A stretch of 64,000 bases of DNA from Strobilurus pachycystidiatus (GCA_019915135.1 JAHLMK010000007.1:930001-994000), one strand, 5' to 3'. Positions 14,944 through 25,575 are shown, counted from the stretch's first letter. Program-made: numbers and translations. Notes: generated from the sequence alone by a model not told the origin.

Positions 14944-16243
14944 CATCGACCAGACTCTCCTCTGCCGCGATTTCAGAAGCGCGAATCCGGACGTTGGGCA
15001 GAAATTGCGGGCCTGCTATGCCTACACGGAGAGCGATGTCGAGAGCATGGTTACCAGTCAGGCTGTGCTGGACATGGTCGGACCACTCCCGCTCTTCATG
15101 CTCATGGAGATAGAACGCCGTCGCACCATCCGAGCGGCCGCATTGACTGTAGCGGGAGCCGCCAGCGATACCACCACCAAAGCCAAGTCCTTCCTGGGCT
15201 CCAAAGTCCTCGACACACCTATCCTTCGCATTGCAGGACAGAAAGTGGCCGTCACCATCCCTCGTATCATCCTTGTCTCACTCTTCCACGACCTCCACAT
15301 CCCCCTCCCTTACTTCTCAGACAAGCACCTCGACTTCATCTCATATCACCTGCATGAACTCGACACAAAATCGTTCAAACCCGAGCCTACTGCCGAGGAC
15401 CCGAAGCCAAGCAGCATCTTTGTCTTTGACATGGCGAAGATGTTTGAGCGCGCAGGATGGGGTGGGGACGAGCACCACTCCTGTCTGTCGCCACTTGGCT
15501 GGCAGGGCGCTATGCGCAACATGCAGGAAGCACTTGCACTGGTGTCTGAACCCATTGCGAAATCGCGGGCAGCGGGGAGAGAGAATATGGCAGAGCAGTT
15601 CGGTCTGCACCTCAACTTTTTCCTCTGTTATGGGGATTTTGAAGAGAACTACCCTCATTGGTACGCGTTCGAGCTAGAGGCTCGCAAGGACATCTTACGG
15701 AAGTTTTTGTTTGATCGTGATATTTACGCTTCAAAGGTCGACTCAATCCTACGTGCGAAGGAGGCAGCAGTTTCTTTTGGGAGGCTTTCGGAGCCGTACT
15801 TGGGCGTCTCGAGCCCATATAAACAGTCGTCGGATTCTGATCTTCGGGACACTGCGACCAAAGCACCTCGCATTGGTAGTGGCGGTACTATACATTCCCC
15901 GTCTGCCTCCTCCGCCCATCTCTCTTCTGGTCATACCCCATCGATCCCCAAGCAAATGATCTGTGTCGCCTGCGGTGGGCCTCATATGCTCAAGGACCAT
16001 CCTAGTGGCGCAACCATCTTCCTCGACGGGAAACCTTGCTTCGCAGTCCTTCGTGACGGGCTTCTCTTTGTTACAAGGTCGTTGAACACCCCCGAGCACC
16101 AGAGGATTTGTGTAGGCTTTAATCTTGTTGCCGGTTGCCAGACTCGGCATGACAGGAACATTGCACATATTTGCAGCTTCTGTGGACAGGAGCATGCAGC
16201 GCTGTCTAGAAATCCTCCTTGCCCCCGTTTTGCCGCTGCATAA
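14783..16243 (+). CDS. Gag-like zinc-knuckle protein of a retroelement-like family (chimeric N-terminus)
   Basis: One uninterrupted frame of 486 codons. It resembles a multicopy agaricomycete family often found near transposons. That family has a central helical part with NYPHWYAFELEARKDI, then CVACGGPHMLKDH, a FLDGKPCFAVLRDG segment, and a C-terminal zinc-knuckle-like string ICVGFNLVAGC...HICSFCGQ.EHAAL. I compare it with Gag-like proteins because of the Cys/His arrangement; its real role is unknown. Residues 1 to about 53 are encoded by direct repeat A, which also exists without this gene at 17042-17304, so the N-terminus is borrowed flanking DNA. The native start may be further in. No reverse transcriptase, recombinase or integrase is seen nearby, so the element is incomplete or non-autonomous. 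Confidence 0.6.
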   Translation: MGQVDSEHGARVAGADCHIERDRVRVRELLLSSRPSPRSTERPRSTTLCCCRKFIDQTLLCRDFRSANPDVGQKLRACYAYTESDVESMVTSQAVLDMVGPLPLFMLMEIERRRTIRAAALTVAGAASDTTTKAKSFLGSKVLDTPILRIAGQKVAVTIPRIILVSLFHDLHIPLPYFSDKHLDFISYHLHELDTKSFKPEPTAEDPKPSSIFVFDMAKMFERAGWGGDEHHSCLSPLGWQGAMRNMQEALALVSEPIAKSRAAGRENMAEQFGLHLNFFLCYGDFEENYPHWYAFELEARKDILRKFLFDRDIYASKVDSILRAKEAAVSFGRLSEPYLGVSSPYKQSSDSDLRDTATKAPRIGSGGTIHSPSASSAHLSSGHTPSIPKQMICVACGGPHMLKDHPSGATIFLDGKPCFAVLRDGLLFVTRSLNTPEHQRICVGFNLVAGCQTRHDRNIAHICSFCGQEHAALSRNPPCPRFAAA

Positions 16244-16439
16244 ATTTGAGAGCCTTTGTTACATTACTATATCCGAATTCAGCGTTGATACCAATTGGTT
16301 CACTTTTAGGACGTTCCAAATTTCTAAGCGCAAAGAATTTTGTGAGTTTATTCCGTTCTCGTTCTTTTTACCCCTCCACTTCCACTATGTCGTTTTCAAT
16401 GGTTTGGGTTTTGTCCACCATTCTTCAGACACATTTGAG

Positions 16440-16673
16440 CATGTTCCAGAGGGGACATGTTCTACATCTTTTCCAGGCGTGTTCCAGAGGGAGCACGTTC
16501 TGTTTCAGCGGGCATGTTCCAGAGGGAGCATGTTCTGTTCTACCAGACGTGTTCCAGAGGGTTCATGTTCTGCATCATCAGGCGTGCTCCAGAGGGAGCA
16601 CGTTCTGTATTACCGGACATGCTCCAGAGGGGGCATGTCCAACTTCCCTCAGACGTGCTTCAGAGGGAGCACG
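16440..16673 (+). repeat. Tandem array of seven hairpin units, ~35-bp period
   Basis: Seven 20-nt palindromic cores start at 16440, 16478, 16513, 16548, 16583, 16618 and 16654. The spacing is 38, 35, 35, 35, 35 and 36. Each has an 8-bp stem and a constant AGAG loop, for example CGTGCTCC-AGAG-GGAGCACG at 16583. Unit sequences differ, but most differences keep pairing: the second stem pair is A-T in units 1, 3 and 6 and G-C in units 2, 5 and 7. The unit at 16548 has lost two pairs. The array lies 3' of the Gag-like gene inside the inserted part of the duplicated unit. Confidence 0.9.
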
Positions 16674-16788
16674 TCAGATTATTTCCTTCGCATTGCTCTA
16701 TGTGGGGTTTCGGGCGGGTTTCAGTCAGCGCAGTTCCATCAAAAGCCCTTCAGCGAGCACCAAGGCACTCTGGGAGCTATGCTCTGTG

Positions 16789-17041
16789 TGGTATGCTTGG
16801 GCTTTCCGTGGAACCTTCCTGGAACCCATTCTCCTTGTGTACTGGTTTCGGCACTCACCCACTAGGAAGTGTCGCGAAGGGAACATCCAGTTGTCCCTCC
16901 CGCTCTTCATCAATCCGGGTCAGCCGCCGCAAGGCGGCGGCGGTGTCGATTCCATCGACAAACCACTCATTCTAGGAATGTTTCACTAACTAACCAATCG
17001 AGCGCCACGGACGCGCACATTGTCTTACATGGTTACCTTAT
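16789..17041. repeat. Direct repeat B, copy 1 (253 bp)
   Basis: Appears identical by eye to 17349-17601. It runs from TGGTATGCTTGGGCTTTCC to GGTTACCTTAT and directly abuts repeat A copy 2, which shows head-to-tail tandem duplication of an A...B unit. Confidence 0.95.
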
Positions 17042-17304
17042 TGTTAGCTGAGACTACGTGAGCTTGCGAACGGCTAGGATAAGCGTTAGATAAGGTAACC
17101 AGAACAACGAGACATTAGATCTCGCACATACCTTGGAATCAGGATGGGGCAAGTCGATAGTGAGCACGGCGCAAGAGTTGCCGGTGCCGATTGCCACATT
17201 GAGCGAGATCGCGTGCGCGTCCGAGAACTTCTTCTCTCGTCGCGTCCATCACCTCGGTCGACAGAGCGCCCGCGAAGCACGACACTCTGCTGCTGCAGAA
17301 AATT
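17042..17304. repeat. Direct repeat A, copy 2 (263 bp)
   Basis: Second copy of 14681-14943. Here A and B are separated by only 44 bp (17305-17348) instead of 1,845 bp. This is the probable pre-insertion form of the unit, or a deleted form. Confidence 0.95.
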
Positions 17305-17348
17305 TCTCTGCCCCACCCACCATCCCTTCAGTTTAAGTTTAGCACGCT

Positions 17349-17601
17349 TGGTATGCTTGGGCTTTCCGTGGAACCTTCCTGGAACCCATTCTCCTTGTGT
17401 ACTGGTTTCGGCACTCACCCACTAGGAAGTGTCGCGAAGGGAACATCCAGTTGTCCCTCCCGCTCTTCATCAATCCGGGTCAGCCGCCGCAAGGCGGCGG
17501 CGGTGTCGATTCCATCGACAAACCACTCATTCTAGGAATGTTTCACTAACTAACCAATCGAGCGCCACGGACGCGCACATTGTCTTACATGGTTACCTTA
17601 T
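17349..17601. repeat. Direct repeat B, copy 2 (253 bp), promoter-proximal
   Basis: Second copy of 16789-17041, ending 11 bp before the start codon of the leucine-rich-repeat gene. The duplicated unit therefore covers that gene's promoter region. Confidence 0.95.
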
Positions 17602-17612
17602 CCACCTACACA

Positions 17613-18577
17613 ATGCCCGCCAGTCGTAAGGTGTCAGGATATTGTTGATTAATGAATTCACCACATCTACAGGAACATCTAATACCGCCGAAGGATCCTC
17701 CGCCAGTGGTCGAGGATCCGGTGGCCGTCACGGCGGTCCCAGCCGTGGTGGTAGCACCACTCGAGGAAGCGGCCGCGCTCGCGGTGGTAGAGGTGGCCGC
17801 GGTGGTGGTCGCGGCGGTTCTGGCTCACGGTACACACCTTACAGCCCTCCCAGCATTCCTCCTTCTCGTGTCTGCATGTTTTCTGGGCCGGCAGGTTACT
17901 CCCCAGCCCCGCCTCCCTTCGACGATTCCCGCTTGGATGCACCTGGGATCGAAAAGCTCCACTTTTCCGCAAGTTTCAACGTCCAAGATCTACATCTGGA
18001 CGCTATTCGCTCACGACCCGCATTGGCTGCGGGTCTCAAGTCATTGGTCTTGGGTGATTCAGACAATGGATACGGCACTTACATCTCAGACCAGGCGATC
18101 TCGGCGCTGGCTAACGCTTGCCCGAACTTGGTGTACATCAATCTTGAATCAGTCAATCGAGTGACGGACAACGCCCTCATAGCCATTTGCCAGGCATGTC
18201 CACTCCTAGAGAGTCTGCGCATCACCGGTCACGACAAGAGTAGCGGAGACATCAAAGGAGAGGGTCTGACATTCCTGGCAGAGAACCCTACGGTCGCTCC
18301 CAACCTCATGGATCTCAATCTCATGGACCAACGTGTCAATGGCAAAACCCTGAAGCTTCTTTCCAAGACGCGGAAATCATTGGCCATATCTACTGGCGAG
18401 TCTTTGGGCGATGGGATCAGTGATAACATGATAGCTGCCATGTCGGGTGGTGCGATGTCGCAGGTTATGCTAGGAGGGAAGATGATTTCGCTCGGAAGGG
18501 ACATGGGCATGTTCGGTGGCGGTGGGTTTGGTATGTCTCTCCTCACCAGTGCACCTGACGCGGAGCTGACACAATAA
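17613..18577 (+). CDS. RGG-rich, leucine-rich-repeat (RNI-like) protein
   Basis: Exon 1 is 17613-17625 (ATG plus ten bases, donor GTAAGG). Exon 2 is 17673-18577; together they give 305 residues. The N-terminus is rich in Gly, Arg and Ser with RGG boxes (about residues 12-60), a composition typical of RNA-binding or condensate-forming tails. The C-terminal half holds AMN1/RNI-type leucine-rich repeats: GLKSLVLGDSDNGYG, YISDQAISALANACPNLV, RVTDNALIAICQACPLLES. No F-box is seen. An alternative in-frame 78-nt intron (GTTCTG...GGCAG, about 17817-17894) would remove a Pro-rich stretch; its donor is weak. Function unknown. The promoter side carries the tandem duplication described above. Confidence 0.75.
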
Positions 18578-18660
18578 ATGTAGAATTCGGCTTTTAACAT
18601 GTGTGAAAACCTAACACTTTGTCTGTCCTACCACTTTGTCTGTATCCAAATGGCTTGACC

Positions 18661-20757
18661 TCACGTAGCCTTGAGACTTGAATTGGACATGATTTGTGAG
18701 AACATTTGGAAAGCGGCCTGCCCAACGGCCAGCGTAGAATACTTGATATAAGCCTCGTCAGTACGCACAAATGCTGAGCTACTAGGCGATGCTCACTTTG
18801 TAGGCAGGGACTTCATGTCCAGCTCCGTAAATCCTGACGTACGAGAAAGTACCGGCGTTCTTGAACTGGCCTGTAGTTACTCCATTGACGGTGTACGGTG
18901 CGAAAGCTTGGGTAGCGAATTGCGCAGAGAACTTAGTCCGTAGAGCGGCAACCTGAAGTCTTCGTTAGAGTCGATTGAAGTCCGCCGATGGCAGCGCGAG
19001 CCTACCATGGCCTCGACTCCAACATAATTGACAATATAATCCTATAGACGAGCAGAAGTCAAACATCGCGACAAAGATGTAAGAAGGGCGTGTCATACAG
19101 CATCTCCGACGTAGATGACTGTCCTGACCTATGAGCAGATTAGCGCGACTTGGCTTGAAGATAATTGACTACAGCCTACACCGGCGTTGATGACTGTTTC
19201 CAAGTTGGGTCTCGAGTTTCTCATTTCGTCGCCTGGGGATGTACATCAGACGTGGAAGTTAGCACTCCATGGCCACCACCGCACCTGTCACGGCAAAGTG
19301 GGTGAACACATTTCCATCCACCTGTTCCCACTCAACCTCCGCTCCAATCTTACTAGCAATAGAGGCGAGATAACTATCGAGGGCTGGTGGATAGGGATCG
19401 GAATTGTCTGCTGGAACGTAGTACACCTATGAGTGAGTTCAAACCACCACAAAGGAAGAGCAGAGGAGATGACCATACATCCCATTCTCCGGCAAGGGGG
19501 CCCAGTATGTTGGCGTAGCAGAAATCTTGGGCGTCAGAGCAGACGTCGTCAGTGCCGCCGTTGTAGCAGGCGGTAATCTGGATGTGAAAATTCAATCACG
19601 ATAATGTGAGGCAAGACGTGCTTGTCTATCACCTGTGCCTTGCATCCAGTGGCCGAAGACCAAGAGGTGTTAGCGCGGGAGATAACAGTCTTAGAGACGA
19701 GAGGGTGGTATGGGTTTGAAGCGGCGTAACTGATATAGCCTGGGTCTTGCGACAATAGATCCTGTTTTGTGACCAGATGAGCCAAGCAATTAGAAGTTGG
19801 TTACAACGGAGCAAAGGGCTAACCGTCACGCCATCACCAATTCCTAGGAACTGGAGATTAAGGTGCAATCCCTTGATCGACCTCGAGGATATAGCAGTAT
19901 TTTGAGAGAGGAAGTATGCGGCGAAAGCTGGTCCGTAATGACCACCGTAGCTATTGGCATTGGACATCAAGATCTTGTAAGTCACGAAGAAAGAAAAGCG
20001 TACGACTCAGTCCAAATAGCCAAGGGAGTCCTCTGTAAGTGAGAGAACCGGGAGTTTGCCAAGAACAGTTGCATGAAAGTCCACACATCCGCCGCCGCTG
20101 CCTGAGAGGTGCCGACATCAATCGTTCCGTATGAGAAGCCAGTGCCAACGGGCTGGTCGATGAAGAGAACGTTGGCATTGTTGTTCCACGAGTATGGGTT
20201 CAAGGTAACATGGGAGCTATCGTTAGAGATTCGGCACGGGCCAAGCTCCTGGAAGAGACCGATCATGCTTGAGCTACCAGGCTAGTGTTCGTGTTTTTAG
20301 CCTAATGATAGTCAACGCGGGCGGTAACGTACTCCACCATTGAACCACAGTGCCAGCGGGGCCGTGTCGGAATTTCTACGAGCAGCAAAGTACCAGAACC
20401 TGTTACCAGTATGGGGAGTGAAGCACGTTATTGGCGAGATGGACTTACCAGAGGCTCTTCCCTTTGGCGATATCGACATATCCAGATGCCTGATAGACAC
20501 CTGGAGTGGTTTCTACGCAAGCTTCAAGGGTGTCTACACTGGATACAATGGTAGCAAAGCGTACCACAAACACCGGAATTCTCGGTCACCCGAAGAGCAT
20601 CTGAAGCGTTGTGCATTGCAACCTTTGATCGCTTGACAACACTAGTTGTAGATGCGTTGGGGGCGCCTCCTATGACACCGTCTACCAGGGAAACTTGTCC
20701 AGCGCCGGTATGAGTTGCAAACCACAATGGAAGAACAGCGGCGAAAGAGATATACAT
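18661..20757 (-). CDS. Secreted serine carboxypeptidase (peptidase family S10)
   Basis: Removes C-terminal residues from peptides in the secretory/extracellular space. Thirteen exons join in phase to 488 residues: 20757-20565, 20512-20449, 20399-20333, 20281-20004, 19950-19824, 19761-19633, 19577-19479, 19426-19285, 19232-19180, 19128-19099, 19041-19006, 18952-18797 and 18753-18661. The N-terminus ([20 protein letters not shown]) is a signal peptide. Family motifs are WFNGGPGSSSM (usually GGPGCSS), [13 protein letters not shown], and the nucleophile Ser in [11 protein letters not shown] (usually WGESY). The catalytic Asp lies in YVGDADYI and the catalytic His in YGAGHEVP. A Cys-rich insert ([20 protein letters not shown]) is also typical. 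All triad residues and splice phases are intact. The next gene, at 22036-24388, is a tandem paralogue. Confidence 0.93.
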
Positions 20758-22035
20758 ATTGCCTTGCTTTTCAAAAGGACCAACGCGCCCTATAAGCTTA
20801 AATAGGCTCGTGGTCGCTTGTGGGAGAATGAGCCGAAGGTGTCGATAAATGTACGACCCCAAGTAGGTATTAAGAGTCCCATCCTACGCTTGGCAGTTGA
20901 AAGGGTGTCTGGATGTCAAGTCGGCAAATACCTTGACAGAACGAGCCTGAGGCCTCCACCTTCCCGTCGTTGCACAATGATGACTTCTTGGCCCAATGGC
21001 TTGGTAGTTTGGCCACAAGTTCATCTCATTACGTTCAAATTGGCGATGTCGAGGCCTCGAGACACGGGCTGTAGGCTGGAGCGTGGGATTCCCGAATACA
21101 AACCATGTTACATATCTGAGATCGGTTAGCTATACAACTGAATGGAAGCGATGTGCGCAGCTGTGAACTTCAAATCTATAGGTCAGTAAAGCACTCGTCT
21201 CTCTGTTTGATTGACTCAACTTGATCCCGAAAACAATCGGGAAACGTCCGCGCAACCTGTGTCCCACCTCGGCGTTCGGGCTGCGCAGTGCGGATATGTG
21301 TCACCGTCGGTCATCGGGTCTCATTCGCATGTGAAGTTTGAACAGAGCGTGCATCACCCTCTCCGAGGAGCCCGTTGCAATATAACTTTAATGCACGGCA
21401 TCATCCAGCCTTGCAAGTGAGAGTTGAAGCCTTGCATGTTGCAAGCATGGTGAGTCGCGACTTTGGTCTCTTGACACTAACCCCGCATTGATTTCTAGCA
21501 TGGCGGTGAAAAGGCAAAATGGAATTTCGCGACTCGCTCAAGCAGGCCCAAGCACAAAACTCCCAGGCATCAGGTCCGTGCGTGATGACGCGAACACGTG
21601 CATGTGGTTCTTTCATCTCATGCCATTTTGTGCGCAGCAGCGAGCGAGACGACCCCTGTGAGCGCCTGCTCGATTTCCAAGAAAAAAATACACCACACAC
21701 CCATTTACGCCAACTGCACCGACGGCCAAAACCATGAATGACCCGCTCAGCATATGTCCAATCTCTTGGAAAGCAACACGACGAGCACGCTGCCTACGAA
21801 GACGATACGCTAGACAATGACAATCTGTCAAGTGATGATTGGACATCAATCATGCCCGCAACGACGACGAGAAACGACACCTACGATAGGAGAGATACTG
21901 ACTAGTAGGTCTCCGCCAAACAGGGAGTCTTGTGACGTCTCACGGTGCGTAGCTAACACGAAATGTAGGATTCGCTTGGAGAGAAACATCGATGCTCTGA
22001 CTATACTATCGGCCTAACCCAACGCACCAATTGCA
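20758..22035. other. Intergenic region between the tandem carboxypeptidase copies
   Basis: About 20758-21120 resembles 24389-24780 upstream of the second copy, with shared blocks such as GGCCACAAGTTCAT/GACCACAAGTTCAT. The duplication therefore included upstream DNA. No independent gene is recognised in 21120-22035. Confidence 0.5.
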
Positions 22036-24388
22036 TCACGTAGCCTCGAGGCTTGAGTTGGACATGATCTGTGAGAACATCTGGAAAGCGGCCTGCCCAA
22101 CGGCCAGAGTAGAAAACTTTCAGATTTCGTCAGTAGACACAAATTTTCAACTACTAGGCAAAGCTCACTTTGTAGGCTGGGACTTCATGACCAGCTCCGT
22201 AGATTCTGACATACGAAAAAGTACCGGCGTTCTTGAACTGGCCTGTAGTTACTCCGTTGACAGTGTACGGTGCGAAAGCTTGGGTAGCGAATTGCGCAGA
22301 GAACTTAGTCTGAAGAGCAGCAACCTGTATGATATGTCAGGTCGATGTAAATCCGCCGATGGCAGCGAGGACCTACCATGGCCTCGACTCCGTTGAAGTT
22401 GAGGATGTAGTCCTATATACGAGCACAAGTCAAACATCGCGACAGAGATGTAACAAGGCGTGTCATACAGCATCTCCGTCGTAGATGATTGTCCTGACCT
22501 GCGAGCGGATTAGCGTGACCAGGAGACAACTGACTTTGACCTACCCCAGCGTTTATGACTGTTTCCAAGTCGGGTCTCGAGTTTCTCATCCAGTCGCCTA
22601 AGAATATGCATGAGACGTGTCGGTCTGGGCTTCAAGACCACCACTGTACCTGTCGCAGCAAAGTTGTTATACACATTATTATTTGTCTCTTTCCAGGTGA
22701 CCTCTGCTCCGATTTTACTAGCGATAGAGGCGAGATACACTGCATGAAATATATCATATTTACGCCTGAAATATGGTGAAAAAATGTAAAATTTCTTCAG
22801 CATATCTTGACTTCAAAAATGATGAAAATATTGTAAATATACATGAAAATATGGTAAATATATGCTATACCTTGCTATAATCAGGTGTATTCATCACATT
22901 TCCACTCAATTTCATGTAAATTTTATTATTTTCAAAGTGAAAAAATGCTAAATAAATTTTACACTTTTTCACCATATTTCCGGCGTAAATACGGTATGTT
23001 TCATGCAGTGATAACTATCAAGGGCTGGTGGATAGGGATCGGGGTTGGCTGTTGGAACGTAGTACACCTATGAATGGGTTCAAACCGCCACAAAAGAAGA
23101 ACAGAGGAGATGAACATACATCCCAATTGCCGGCAAGGGGACTCAAGATCTTGTTGTTACAGAAGCTTTGGGCAGCGGAGCAGACACTGTTTGAGCCGCC
23201 GTTGTTGCAGGCGGTGATCTAAATGACACGTTTTTCGGTCAGCAGAAGCCAATGTGTAAGATGTTTGTGTGTTACCTGTGCCTTACATCCACTAGCAGAA
23301 GACCATGAGGTGTTAGCGCTGGAAATAACACTCGAAGAGACGAGAGTGTGATATGGGTTCGAGGCGGCGTAACTGATATAGCCTGGGTATTGCGACAATG
23401 GATCCTGTTTGATAGTCAGTTAAGTGAGGCAATTACAAGAGAGCAAAGAGCGAACTGTCAATCCATCACCAATTCCCAAGAACTGGAGATTGAGGTGCAA
23501 GCCCGTGATCGACCCGGAAGAGATAGCTGTATTCTGAGAGAGGAAGTACGCGGCGAAAGTTGGTCCGTAATGACCACCATACCTATCAACAGTGAGATCC
23601 AGAATGTAGTATTCAAGAAAAGCACTGTACGATTCGGTCCAAATAGCCAAGGGAGCGGTCTGTAAGTGAGAGAACCGGGAGTCTGCTAAGAAGAGTTGCA
23701 AGAAAGTCCACACATCTGCCGCCGCCTGTTGAGATGTTCCAACGGCTAGCGTTCCATGTGAGAAGCCAACGCCCACGGGCTGGTCAATGAAGAGAACGTT
23801 GGCATCGTTGTTCCACGAGTATGGGTTCAGGGTAACATGAGAGCTATCGTTAGAGATTCGGCACGGGCCAAGCTCCTGGAAGAGACCTATCATGCTCGAG
23901 CTACCAGGCTAGAAGTGCGCGTCTTTAGCCTAATCAACAGTCAACGCGGGCTTTAACGTACTCCGCCATTGAACCACAGCGCAAGAGGGGCAGTGCTGGG
24001 ATTGTTGCGAGCAGCGAAGTACCAGAACCTGTAACCAGTATGGAAGGCAGTGTAGCACGTCTTTGGCGAGGAGGACTTACCAGATGCTCTTTCCTGTGGC
24101 GATGTCCACATAGCCAGATGCTTGATTGACGCCTGCAGTAGTTTCTACGCAAGATTGAGGTTGAAAGTTCTCGAAACAACGATAGCAAAGGTAGAGCGTA
24201 CCACAAACACCGGAGTTCTCGGTCACCCGAAGAGCATTCGCAGCGTTGGAGATGGCAACCGTTGGTGGCTTGACAACACTCGTAGCGTTGGAGACTCCCC
24301 CGATGACTCCGTCTATGATGGGAATTTGTCCAGCTCCGACATGAGTGGCAAAACACGATAGAAGAACAGCAGCGAGGGAGATATACAT
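22036..24388 (-). pseudogene. Serine carboxypeptidase S10 paralogue, interrupted by a MITE
   Basis: Close paralogue of the gene at 18661-20757 with the same exon plan. Exons 1-7 are 24388-24202, 24144-24081, 24028-23962, 23908-23631, 23582-23456, 23404-23276 and 23218-23120, all in phase and with matching lengths apart from exon 1 (187 nt against 193). The Ser nucleophile motif [11 protein letters not shown] is retained. Exon 8 (23067-22650) contains a 273-bp element at 22738-23010; removing it and one 3-bp duplication restores exactly 142 nt, the paralogue's length. Reading into the element meets a stop after about fifteen codons, so the Asp and His catalytic regions are lost. They are encoded downstream as YDGDA and YGAGHEVP. 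The last exon's acceptor region has also drifted. Unless the element is spliced out, no active enzyme is made. Confidence 0.88.
22738..23010. mobile_element. MITE, 273 bp, CACTG termini, 3-bp target duplication
   Basis: AT-rich element with terminal inverted repeats of about 65 bp: CACTGCATGAAA at the left and TTTCATGCAGTG at the right, then ATATGGTGAAAAA on both arms. ATA is duplicated at 22735-22737 and 23011-23013. The intact paralogue reads GAGATAACTATC at this place, which gives a direct empty site. CACTR ends and a 3-bp duplication resemble CACTA/EnSpm elements. That placement is inferred, and no transposase is present. Confidence 0.9.
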
Positions 24389-25575
24389 ATTGGCCAGCCT
24401 TTCCACAGGACTAACGCGCCTTATAAGCGTAAAAGTATTTATAGGCAAGACTCGTGGCCAGAGAAGACGCTACGCGCGGCGCAGAGGTGTCGCCATGTGG
24501 CTAATGCAATGACTGTACTCCGGGCAGATAGAAAAGGTCTTCATGGTCCGCTTTGGAAGACTGTCCCGAACTCCTGGATATAAAGAAGATGACAAACATT
24601 TGGACAGAACGGTCCTCCATTTCCCATGATGACTTCGCGGTCGCATGTCTGGCAATGATAACAAGATTGACCACAAGTTCATGATATGGCATTCATGACA
24701 GAGATCTCGAGAGATGGGCTACAGTTTGGCGCGTAGGATCCTTTGATACAGAACATATTGGCAATATGGGGTCGAGTAGCTACCCAAATACGTGAGATCG
24801 AAGAAAGACTTGGTTGAACTGCGATCGCTATCATCCTAACCTGATCCTGAAAACAGTTGGGAGGAGGTGAGAAGGACCTGTGCAGAGTCGAGAACGCTAT
24901 GATTTTGTCGAGGAAGCCGAACGTAGTCGAAGATATCGGGGCCGGACGAGCTTGATACGCTTAGCATAGGGATAGCACTGGGATAGCAAGACCAGGAATA
25001 GCAAGACCAGGAGGACGAAGCAGCTCCCGGGGATATTTCGGAATCCTCAGATGACACTTGACGTTGCGTACAAGTTTAGTGTGCGCCGGTAGGCGGTCCG
25101 CAGACTTTGCACCAAAGTGTAAGTCGAGGTGGATGGTTTCGGTGGAAAATTTGTTACTTACGCTCTGTATCCGCCTTGGCTGGATCTTGTTTCGCAAATT
25201 GTGGCACGGCTGACCAGCCAGACTCTGGAGTAGTTTCTCATAGAATGCTAGAGCACCGATATCGTTCGTTGCCGAAGATCGTTCCGACGACGACGTACGT
25301 TGCTGGATGACGGCGAGAGACAGGAAAGAGGCCACCAGGAATGTGATTGCCGTCGGCATCTACTCTAGCAGGCTCGCATGCCACGTGGTCCTTGGACGTG
25401 TACCTTCATGATAACTTCATCTCCGAGTCCAAGTCATAGACGTAGACTCTTGCTGCTGCATTCAGCTCACACCTGGCTCACACTCTCTTCAAGCCAGTCA
25501 CCGTCAAATACCAAATTTACAACATACAGCAATTTCCCGAAATTCTACAAGGGCGGGGCGCGGCCGGCCAAGTCC
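24389..25575. other. Upstream region of the carboxypeptidase copy; little coding evidence
   Basis: Part resembles the upstream DNA of the first carboxypeptidase gene. A minus-strand frame at 24961-25359 is listed separately. Nothing else is recognised. Confidence 0.4.
24961..25359 (-). CDS. Possible small secreted protein (uncertain)
   Basis: A minus-strand frame opens with ATG and MPTAITFLVASFLSLAVIQQ, which looks like a signal peptide. GALAFYEKLLQSLAGQPCHNL follows. A possible intron (GTAAGT... from about 25160) would change the C-terminus, which as an open frame ends in repeated GLAIP units. No family is recognised, and it may be a chance frame. Confidence 0.25.
   Translation of the reverse strand: MPTAITFLVASFLSLAVIQQRTSSSERSSATNDIGALAFYEKLLQSLAGQPCHNLRNKIQPRRIQSVSNKFSTETIHLDLHFGAKSADRLPAHTKLVRNVKCHLRIPKYPRELLRPPGLAIPGLAIPVLSLC

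Noticed and set aside
14725..14946. Minus-strand frame in repeat A, also present in extended form at 17086-17418
   Set aside because: It appears in both repeat copies but changes content at the repeat edge and has no domain; one alternative frame (AISLNVAIGTGNSCAVLTID) looks protein-like but could not be connected to exons.
16440..16673. Regular repeats reminiscent of a CRISPR array
   Set aside because: The units are degenerate 20-nt palindromes with short ~15-nt gaps that are not unique spacers, the DNA is eukaryotic, and no cas genes are near.
17642..17672. Alternative frame with an ATG at 17652 for the leucine-rich-repeat gene
   Set aside because: It gives an Ala/Val-rich frame that does not join the leucine-rich repeats without a second intron; the GTAAGG donor at 17626 yields an RGG-rich frame that does.
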